DNA of 64,000 nucleotides from Gigaspora rosea. Its lineage: Eukaryota > Glomeromycota > Glomeromycetes > Diversisporales > Gigasporaceae. Of this stretch, positions 34,002 through 42,659 are shown in pieces. The translations under genes and the position numbers were made by a program. Location of the stretch: NCBI GenBank assembly GCA_003550325.1, contig QKWP01000103.1:356677-420676 (forward strand), in the 5' to 3' direction. Within the stretch, counting starts at the first letter, position 1. Each line of letters begins with the position of its first letter. The notes under the pieces were generated by a model that worked only from the letters and a program-made list of their open reading frames with translations, did not search any database and was not told the DNA's origin.

Positions 34002-35287
34002 GACTCGGCACGATAATGTTTAACAAGATAGTTAATGGCCTGTAGAGTCTTTCCAAAGAAATAATGATGAAGGTTGTGGTTTCGGATATTTCGAAAATGT
34101 TGTTCAAAATTATTTATAAACGTTCAAAATCGACGAAATCTGAAGTGCGGCATAAAATTCTACACAACTAGCACCATATATTACTATCCGGTTGGGAGAT
34201 ATCAGACCTGCCGGTAGAGCTATCGGGATAGTGAACGATATTTACGAGTTAATCAGCAGAGAAATTCAGAGAGAGAATTATGAAGGAGTTAGAGTACTTT
34301 GGCGTAAAAGGAGTTGAATCGGATGTAAGGAGTTAAAAAGGGATGAATCGGTATATAATTAAACAAAGGGGTTATCTAACGATATCAATCGTTAATCAGC
34401 AGAAACAATTAAATAATACAGCAGTTAATTAAATCTATCTATAGTCTTAAATGTATTATTAATAAAACAATCAAATATCGGCTCATCGATATGTATATCA
34501 GCAGCAGTGTAAAAAATAATCAAATAATAAATAAAATAACTAATAAAACTAGAGGTGCAGATAAATTGCGGGGAGCGAAGTATTTGTTTTTATGTAGTCT
34601 GTTAAGTTTAAAGCATAATTAGTGCGACACATGATGAATTTTGTAGTAATTATAATAGAACTGAGTCGCGAGGTAGTGAAATCCGCTTTGTAGATCATGT
34701 TAGGGTAGGTAATCTGCATTTTATCGTGTTTTTTATTATAATAAAAGCAGATTTTACCATAATTCGATGATCATAGCAGATTTCACAATTTCACAACTCA
34801 GTTTCATCCTGTCGTATTATAATGAGGGTAGCTTCGTGCTAAAACCAAAAGGTTGCATATCACAGAGTTAGACCGTTACGGATGTAACTGTTATCTTTCT
34901 CAACTGGTCATCAATTTATAAATGTCTCATTTGGAAGAAGACACACATTGAAACAACTTTCAGGCGTAAGTATCTTTACAATACGCTTCTCTTCTCTTTA
35001 TTCGTTACAGTCAAAAGACTAACTTTTGCTTCTATTTATATTAATTCTGCGATTAAATACATTGTGTAACACTTATACTTCTCTATATATTTTATTTTTT
35101 TATTGTAATAAAATAAACTCTTAAATTCTACTAATAAAACCGTGTAATCGATGATCATAATAAAGTTGCCCAACATTATAATACTTTAATAATTCTGGTC
35201 GACTTTATTATCAGATGAGCCGTTTCGAATTTATTTTCATTCTATCTTTGCACGCTTTGTTATATTAAATCACTAACAATCACTTTA

Positions 35288-35620
35288 TAGACAACTTAGT
35301 TCAATTAATTTACAGACAAGATTATTCTACAGATGGTTAATTCACAGACGAATTCATTTTGTTGACAATATATTTAGCCAACGATTTTTTCATAAATTAC
35401 ACCAGCTTTACCGTAAATTTTCGAAACAACGCCATGCCCGATATTTTGAGAATTTACGGTAAATTTAAACTTAACTCTAACGACAATGACTAGAATTAAT
35501 TTGTATGTGAAATTTGATGTCATTGATATAACTGCCAATGAAACAAACTTATTTGCGAATAAATCGACTGTAAAATAACCTTACCTGTAATTAAATTCTT
35601 TGCGAACTAAGTTGTCGCGA
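35288..35620. repeat. Inverted-repeat element (GACAACTTAGTTC arms)
   Basis: The left arm GACAACTTAGTTCAATTAAT...ACAGACAAGATTATTCTACAG is mirrored on the right ending GAACTAAGTTGTCGCG; arms about 60 bp with mismatches. Inner words ACAGACAAG, ACAGATGG, ACAGACGA repeat. Also an inner pair TTTACCGTAAATTT / AATTTACGGTAAA. Confidence 0.6.
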
Positions 35621-35808
35621 AGTAATTTTTGGTGAGTTAATACCACTAAATAGAATATTAAGTAAAAACAATAAAATCGAAATAGATCACAATAAATACA
35701 ATTTGAATCTTAAGGCAGTCTGATAATAATAGAGAATATTTTACCTGATTTCGATCCACCATATGATACATATTATGTATTACGTTCTCAGATAACACAA
35801 ATACCAAA

Positions 35809-36165
35809 TCCGGTGTTACAATCCGTTAGGAGAGCTCGATGAAATTGGGCCGATTTAGTTCGATCGTGAACAAATTGTGATTAAGGTTAAATGATTTAAA
35901 ACGATAAACTAACACAAATGGGTATAAGGGCCCTCTTTATTAATATGAATCAATACATTGAATTATTACAAAAATACTAAATACAATCTACAACCGTAAC
36001 CGATAACTACTTGTTCTTCCTCCATAAGCTAAAACTAAACTCATATATTTTTAGTTAACATGGGAGCTTTAATCACTCATTTGGAAATTAAATCACTTGT
36101 TTGAAGATTTGATCCCGTTTGGAGATAGTTTGGAGATTCATCCACCTGACTATGCCACAAACTAG
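35809..36165 (-). repeat. LTR fragment of a second retrotransposon family
   Basis: Begins TGTTACAATCCGTTAGGAGA. Read on the minus strand it matches the outer LTR at 59770-61275: GTGATTAAAGCTCC, TATGAGTTTAGTTTTAGCTTATGGAGG, ATTTAGTATTTTTGTAATAA, ATTAATAAAGAGG (poly(A)-type signal) and TTGTTCACGATCGAACTAAA in the same order. On the minus strand the LTR 3' side leads toward ATGGTGGATCGAAATCAG at about 35760, a possible gag start, but this is cut by the neighbouring inverted repeat. Confidence 0.65.
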
Positions 36166-36579
36166 TGCTCGTACCCTGATAACTCTTTATCCGAAAGGTT
36201 GTAACCTTTACACAATCTAATAACCGGCTTTATATCCTATTCAAATAAAAGGATAACGGTTATATCCAGATAAGATATCTATATTATAATGCATCAATCA
36301 AATAAAGTAACTCTATATTGATCAATATAAAAAAATGATTTATGCATAAACTTTGTACATTCTATTCTAACTTACATATTCGTCAGGTGTCATTAGTGGC
36401 CAGATAAAGAGATCCAGGCATATTTTGGAAATAAATAAGAGTTTAAAAATCTTATTTGTGTATCAAACTTTTGAAATCGAAAAATGAAATGGGAGTGCTT
36501 AGACACTCCCATTTGACAAGATAAGTAAAAAATATTTTTATTACGCAGATTAACAAACTATTTAATAATAACAATTTTT

Positions 36580-36715
36580 TAAAAAAAAATTTTTTTCGAT
36601 TATTCCGTTTTTGCTATTTAATTTTTCTCCAGTGTCGCCTGATCGCAGAATTACCTGATAGATCCAAAAAAAAAAAACTGATTCCGCGTGTTGCCTTATA
36701 TGTGTAGCATGAGCT
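36580..36715. mobile_element. AAGGCCACGC TIR family, partial copy 3
   Basis: Shares TTATTCCGTTTTTGCTATTT, CAGTGTCGCCTGAT and GAATTACCTGATAGATCC with copy 6 (61546-61787), ending in a decayed GTTGCCTTAT. Homology with copy 6 continues past the terminus (CATGAGCTTATT). Confidence 0.55.
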
Positions 36716-37683
36716 TATTGATCTACAGTAGAATAAAAAATAATTTGACAGCCGATGAAAACCATGTTATGTAAAATGAAAAGTAATTTTGTATGGTCTA
36801 ATAAAAATGCAGTTTTTGATAATATAATTTCTGACCAGTATATCGCTTCGATATAATATTATACTGGCTAAAAATTTTTATTAAAACTACATTTTTATTC
36901 CTGAAAAAAATTATTAATGTTTACAAATTTCATCACGTATCTTACTAATTTTCAAATCTGCTGTATCTAAATTCGCTACAAAACTTCTAAATTAGTCTTT
37001 CTGTATAAATGCGAAATAACTCTCAAAAGTGTAATTTCGAATTTTGATCTAATCCTAGCTATTATTCAATCAATAAATGTTTAATATAGTTTATTAACCG
37101 CTCCTGGTTTAGCGTGAATGCGTCATGCAGCTACTTATTATATATACTATTATACTTAGTTAGTTATGCCTCAGTGGATCTTGCTTGGGAGCCACATAAT
37201 TTCTTATAATTACTGGATCCGGACGTTGATAGAAAGTAGTCTAATTTTAGTATATTTTCCCATGATGCTTATCTTTATTGTACTCAGTACCACATAATTA
37301 CTGAATCCGGAAGTTGATAAAAGTCATGTGTCTGAACTTTAATAACATTTAATTCATTCATGCATAATTGCACTTTTATGACGTGCATGCATATTATTAT
37401 TACTTTGCATTATCAAGTTTTTATTAGTCTGTGATTACACAGTTCATACAAACGCAAATAGCTAGTAACTTATTCTTTAGGCTTCTTGCAAATTCTTTCG
37501 AAATGGTCTTTGACGATCAGTGATTATCAATCTATCTACCCAGCAAACAATTCGATTCGAAAAAAAATAAATTTTGTAATTGCTTAAAAAATTATATACA
37601 AATTTATGTTGAAGTAATTCAAAAAAAGTCGGAAGCTTAAATAAATACTGTGATATGTTAGTTTTCTAAAAGTTGCGGAGTAT

Positions 37684-37741
37684 ATGCGTATTTGCAAATT
37701 GCAGTATGCAAATTGCAAGTATGCAATTGCAAATACGCATA
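37684..37741. repeat. Near-perfect palindrome ATGCGTATTTGCAA
   Basis: ATGCGTATTTGCAAATTGC at the left is answered by GCAATTGCAAATACGCAT at the right (one-base difference) around a 20-base loop of TATGCAAATTGCAA words. Confidence 0.6.
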
Positions 37742-38737
37742 TTACAATATGCAAATATGCAATATAAAATTAGTTTTGAAAATCTTACCCAAATCCGTAT
37801 AAATGGTTAGTGCATTTTCTAAAGTAAGGAAAGATCTTATAATTCCATATATGAGCTATACAAGAATCAGGTTACTTTCATGAATATCATTTCTAAATTC
37901 ATAACTGATCTACAATTACACGATAAAGTAATCTTCTAAGGTTGTTAACAAATAAACATTACAGCAGCAGTGTTGAGAATTCGATAATAAAAGTGCATAT
38001 AAGTTGCCTTCGGCTTTGAAATGCCTACTAACTTATATAGGGTCAAGGTTTATTATTAAACAAATGATCAGATCGAAGTCTGAAGTCTTTATTGAAGGCA
38101 GAATTCGAGCCTTTAAATACATGTTTCTAAATACATAAATTAATTACAGTAGTTTATTCAAGAAAACTTTTATCCGCAGTCAACTTATTTTGAGAATCAT
38201 TCGATTCTTTTCAACACCAATCCTTTTATTAATCAAATTAGTTTCAACTACGCCTTTGCCTTAATAAAAGTTCCGTCCGCGAAAATAAAATTCTGAGACA
38301 TATCAGCAGATTCCTAAAAATATTTGAATGCCTCGGGGCATCCGAGATAGGCTAAATAATCAAGTATCACCATGAGACATGTACGGAAGACTTCTTATTC
38401 AAGCGCGTTGGTGTAATCGGAGGCCGGATGATAACAGTCGATCCATCTTCCGATCGATTATCGTATCTATAATAGACTTCGATCCAGTTCTTAGTATAAT
38501 ATCCCAATAAAGTAATAAGAAATGATATGTATACGTATAACAAAATAGAAAATAAAAGAGAGATATATATATTAACAAATAAAGAAATAGAAAAGAATAT
38601 TTGTATGTCAATCGGTCATCGATTAAATTGACGATCGGGGTTTACGGTTTAAGAGTTCAGAGTGATCGACATAATTTGATCATGGGATACCGATAGGGCT
38701 ATCGGAAAAGAAAAATTTGAATTTTTTTAGTGTAATA

Positions 38738-39277
38738 CCGGGGTCGCATTCGCAAGGTCGCCGGTTCGAGTCTAGTGAATAACAAAAACTGTGTTGGGAC
38801 CACGAATGGCCAGGATTTACATTGAGGCTTCACACTTCTTCTCCATCTACGGACATGGTACTATAGCGATAAGAGCTGCGTGACATTGCCACGAAGGTCA
38901 TGCGGTGTCCAGAAAAGGAAAGAAAATCTGACAAGAAACGTCGTAAACATAAGGAATATCCACTATAAAAGGAAACTTGAGAAATGTGTAAGGGGTACCT
39001 GACAATACCGCACCGACCGAAAATGAAAAGTGCTTTCGGGGCGTGGGAAAAATGGCCAACCTATATAGTGCACTGGCGGATATTGACAACCTTAAAGCTA
39101 CCTAAGATCCGCGAGGTACAGGGCACTAGGGCGTAGTGGGCCAGCTGAATCCTCCGGAAAAACGGACGATAAGAGGGAGGTATAGGTTAATTAGGATAGA
39201 AACTCCTGATATAAAAATGTAACATATGACCTTAAAAATTTGAATAAAGAGTGCCACTCACGCCCCTAGCAATAGAA
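38738..39277 (+). mobile_element. tRNA-like (SINE-like) sequence, B box and body
   Basis: Continues the tRNA-like head of 26619-26656: GGGTCGCATTCGCAAGGTCGCC then GGTTCGAGTCT (38763-38773), a good pol III B box. A GC-richer body without ORF follows to about 39240, ending A/T-rich (ATTTGAATAAAGAG). Removing the gypsy element and one short duplication restores A box and B box at tRNA-like spacing of roughly 35-40 bases. Could be a tRNA-derived SINE or a decayed tRNA gene with flanking DNA; the body beyond tRNA length favours SINE. Confidence 0.55.
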
Positions 39278-39623
39278 CTAGGGTAGGACCCCAAATAATC
39301 TATGTGAGGTCATAGTTGAAAAATAGTTAATGGAGGACCGTTTTTTAAAAAAGGTTATATTTGAAAAGTAGGTATTGAAGAAAAAGGTTATATTTGAAAA
39401 TGGGTAATGGGTAAAATAAGTATATTTAAAAGAATAGTAATATGGTAATTTTTATAAATGTTATATTTGAAATGTGCTAATGAAAAATTGGGCTATAATA
39501 GTAACCCAGCAGGTAAAAAGAGAGAGGGGTAAAAGGAAAAGGGGTGTAAAAGGGAGAGGGAGGTAAAAGTGAGGGGGTAAAAGGGAGGGGATAAAAGGGA
39601 GGGATAAAGATCGTTCAAAACGG

Positions 39624-39654
<31 letters not shown>

Positions 39655-40183
39655 NNNNNNNNNNNNNNNNNNNNNNNNNNNNNNNNNNNNNNNNNNNNNN
39701 NNNNNNNNNNNNNNNNNNNNNNNNNNNNNNNNNNNNNNNNNNNNNNNNNNNNNNNNNNNNNNNNNNNNNNNNNNNNNNNNNNNNNNNNNNNNNNNNNNNN
39801 NNNNNNNNNNNNNNNNNNNNNNNNNNNNNNNNNNNNNNNNNNNNNNNNNNNNNNNNNNNNNNNNNNNNNNNNNNNNNNNNNNNNNNNNNNNNNNNNNNNN
39901 NNNNNNNNNNNNNNNNNNNNNNNNNNNNNNNNNNNNNNNNNNNNNNNNNNNNNNNNNNTTCTGTTTTTTTTTAGAGAACGTTCTGTTTTTTTTTAGAGAA
40001 CGGTTTGTTTTTTTTTTTTTTTTAGAGAACGTTGTATTTCAAAAAAAGTTAGAAATAGATAAAAGTTCTATCTAATGTTTGAAATATAGCTTATATTACC
40101 AAACCAAAACTGCTAACCAAAAAAATTTTTACTATGATGCTCAAATATAACCTTATATAGATTATTCGGGGTCCTACTAGGGT
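39277..40183. mobile_element. TIR element, AGGACCCC family, with 8-bp TSD ACTAGGGT and internal gap
   Basis: Element 39285-40175. Inverted ends AGGACCCCAAATAATCTAT and AGGACCCCGAATAATCTAT continue similarly for about 30 bp. Flanks are perfect ACTAGGGT (39277-39284 and 40176-40183). Inside: repeated GGTTATATTTGAAAA and AAAAGGGAGGGG units, the assembly gap 39655-39958, and three TTTTTTTTTTAGAGAACG units. No ORF visible on either side of the gap. Confidence 0.85.
39655..39958. other. Assembly gap (304 N)
   Basis: Run of N bounded by poly(T) on the left and by a TTCTGTTTTTTTTTAGAGAACG tandem repeat on the right, so the gap most likely hides more of that repeat. Confidence 0.95.
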
Positions 40184-40655
40184 TTAATAAAAAAAAATCT
40201 TTATTGATCTTGAAATCACATGATTAGAATTTAGCAATTTTAGCTTATTAGAATCGTTTCGCTATGATGAACATTTTGGTAGTTAAATTATCAAAAAGGG
40301 CTAGTAAATCAAAAGTTATTCAATATTAAAGAAATCTACTTAGTAATTCTAAAAAATTACTATTAAAATTATATAAAAGTTAAATAATCTTGGGATTTTA
40401 TGATTAGATTTTAACAATTTTGGGCTTTTAGAATCATCTTAGTGAGATGAACATTTTGGTAGTTAAATCATCTAAATTGGTCCAGTAGAAAAATAGTTAT
40501 TATAAATTTTATAAATTGAAACATATGAATAAATTTTAAAAAATATAAATTTAATTGGCTAATAGAGTATTATGTGTGAGTGGGTGGGTAAAATTTTGAA
40601 ATTTATTAGTAACAAAATTTTATGTAATTTCTGGAAGCCCCTTATTAAAAACCAC
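40184..40655. repeat. Dispersed repeat ending TTTCTGGAAGCCCCTTA (copy B)
   Basis: Inverse-orientation relative of 26152-26618, with the same two internal copies of the GATGAACATTTTGGTAGTTAAAT block (near 40266 and 40447). Begins right at the duplicated target of the preceding TIR element, which therefore inserted at or in its edge. Confidence 0.7.
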
Positions 40656-40944
40656 TTTATCATCTGTGTGTCTACTCAGTATACTACTAGGCTAATGCAT
40701 AGCATTATATGTCCGGAGCTCATCATATAATGTTCATCATATTACACAAACGCGTTAACATGCATATGTTGGTAACATTAAAAGAACAAATATAAACACG
40801 CGTGCGGACAGACAAAAAATTTCCAAATTCCATTTCTGATAAGATTTACATCATATATATGCAAGTATATCAAAATAGTAAAATTTGTCAAGATTTTTAC
40901 AATTGAAGCAAATCAGGAAGGTAATTTTTGTATCACTTCGCATA
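40656..40944. other. Gene-free spacer
   Basis: Contains ATCATATAATGTTCATCATAT and other A/T words; nothing supported. Confidence 0.4.
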
Positions 40945-41579
40945 GAAACTTAGGGTCCGGCACTACGCTCCGGCCAATCACTTATTTTCTTTGTATTGCT
41001 TTGGAAATTATTTTTTCTTCTACTTATTGCCTCTTTGATTTGCTCTTTAATTTCGGCTTTGATTCTTGATTTGTCTTGCCTTGTATACCAGACCTCTCAA
41101 ATCTTTTATCCTCTCGATTGTATATTTAAAATTTTCTGTATATAGGTCACTTTCTTTTATCTTTGTTTTCCAGTTTGTATTAGATTATGTATCTTTAGTA
41201 ATATCTTATTTACCTTTTCTACTATCTACTGATAATGTCTTGGCATTTGTGTTGTTATAATTATTTTGATTATTTTATTAACTTTGGTTAATGCTTGATG
41301 TAAATTAGAAGCCTTGCTTATATAAGCGTTGAATTGTCTAGAATAGGATTTTCTTGCACATATATGCTTTTTTGCTGCGTGTTTAATTGCCATGTTAAGC
41401 TTATGTCATGCTTTATTTAGATTTTCTTCACTCTTTATTTCTCCTACTTCTAGGGCTTCTAACTTGCTTGATACTGTACCAAAGAATTCATCCCATTGTT
41501 CTTGTTCCATTTTTTTGTATTTAAAAATTGTTCTGCTTAATTTCCTTCTCCTTATCTTGTTAATACTATTCTATAGCTG

Positions 41580-42651
41580 CTACATTGTTTGGATTATTCT
41601 ATGGTCACTTCTAGATTCTACTATTTTTTCTATGATTAAATAAGAAAAATTCATTAACAAGTGCTCAGATATCCATAAATCATTGATCTGTAAAGTAAAT
41701 GCTTCTCTTTTCCATATATATTTTATTACTTTGTTTGTTTCAAGTAAACTCATCATTTGGTTTAGTTGCATTTCTTTAAATAATGGAGTTATCTTGCTAC
41801 TGTCCTTTCTTTTCATATTACTATTAAAATTGTCTAATACCATTAGCTCCATATTTCTTATCTTTGCATATTTTAATTTATCTCTAGCCCAGTTCTGTAA
41901 TTGTTCAAATATTTGTGCCCATTGTATAGGTATATATATCCCAATTATCCTTATTCTATTATGTCATGGGAAGAAAAAATCTATTAGAATTGCTGTACTA
42001 TAGTGACTTTCTATATTGTGTATATAATGCCTCAATTCCGGTTTGATTAGTATTGCTACGCCCAACGATGATTCCCTTTTTAGTATCTGATCTTCTGTTG
42101 TTGCTGCTGTATAGTGATGCCACCAAAATTGATTTTTGAAAAAGGCCTATTTCATCTTCATTAGAGAAAATTAAAATTTTTTATAAAGGAAGAACAAATA
42201 AAATTTATATAAATATGTTCCTTATAATTTCGTCTATTCAAAAAAAGTATCAAATAATTTCATCCTTCAAGTAAAATAGGTCAAAAACAATTTCATCTTC
42301 AAATTTTAATTTCGGGTTTTAGAATCTGAAATAGTTTCGTTCTTATGTATACTGCTGTATAAATATTATAAATCAGGTTTAGCAGGGTCATTCTTAGCTT
42401 TTGTGCTTCCACAAACTTGGTCTCTGTTAAAACCATTATATGTATTCTCTTTTTTTGTATTGTTTCATACATAACCTTATTTTAAGTATATTATTTATTC
42501 CCTGCACATTTTGTGTTGCAATGATTAGGTTGTGTATTGTTTTGTTTTCTTTATAGCTAATTTGTACATTTCCTTTTGTTATATGATTTCTGTCATTCGA
42601 CAAACTTTCTTTCTCATTAGTAATCTGATTGTTCATTGAGCTGATGATCAA
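41580..42651 (-). pseudogene. LINE endonuclease (APE/EEP), degenerate
   Basis: Frame 42436-42651 gives NLIIATQNVQGINNILKIRL, the N-terminal strand and Asn of the fold. The middle is interrupted by a MITE (42112-42351) and frameshifts. Frame 41580-41852 gives MELMVLDNFNSNMKRKDSSK (a relic of GGDFN, changed to LDNFN) and ends IVESRSDHRIIQTM, the conserved SDH.. box. Catalytic GDFN is altered. Confidence 0.7.
42104..42359. mobile_element. 240-bp MITE (TAGTGATGCCACC family), copy 2, TSD CTGCTGTA
   Basis: Element 42112-42351, starting TAGTGATGCCACCAAAATTG and ending TTCTTATGTATA. Perfect flanks CTGCTGTA (42104-42111, 42352-42359). Same sequence as 33355-33592 in opposite orientation with few changes. 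Confidence 0.85.
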
Positions 42652-42659
42652 TTATCTCT

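Larger units (their letters stand above)
34550..37949. mobile_element. 3.4-kb insertion in the gypsy 5' LTR (composite, boundaries unexplained)
   Basis: Starts TAGAGGTGCAGATAAATTGC, a hAT-like end, but the right boundary (TAAGGTTGTTAAC) is not its inverse, so the insert is truncated or composite. Contents: 34550-35280 unrecognised (a GTAAGT...TTACAG intron-like pair at about 34968-35017 without coding support); an inverted-repeat element 35288-35620; an LTR fragment 35809-36165; a TIR-family remnant 36580-36715; a 19-bp palindrome 37684-37741; the rest unrecognised. Confidence 0.6.
26657..38737 (-). mobile_element. Ty3/gypsy LTR retrotransposon, full-length but degenerate
   Basis: Minus-strand order: 5' LTR (34179-38737, itself interrupted), gag with zinc knuckle, aspartic protease, reverse transcriptase, RNase H, integrase, then the purine-rich tract GCAGGGGAGTT (27814-27826 on the minus strand) and 3' LTR (26657-27813). 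RT-RNase H-integrase order is gypsy type. LTR ends are TGTTAC...GTAACA. Flanks CTGG / CCGG are consistent with a 4-5 bp duplication carrying one C/T change. Frameshifts in every domain and three MITE or other insertions show it is inactive. A primer site may be TGGTGCTAGTTGTG two bases inside the 5' LTR; the tRNA is not identified. Confidence 0.9.
34179..38737 (-). repeat. 5' LTR of gypsy element, split by a 3.4-kb insertion
   Basis: The two parts 34179-34549 and 37950-38737 together match the 3' LTR. Terminal TG and CA have both mutated to TA (TATTAC... and ...GTAATA). Confidence 0.8.

Noticed and set aside
34968-35017. GTAAGT...TTACAG intron
   Set aside because: No coding sequence on either side; donor and acceptor words this short are common.
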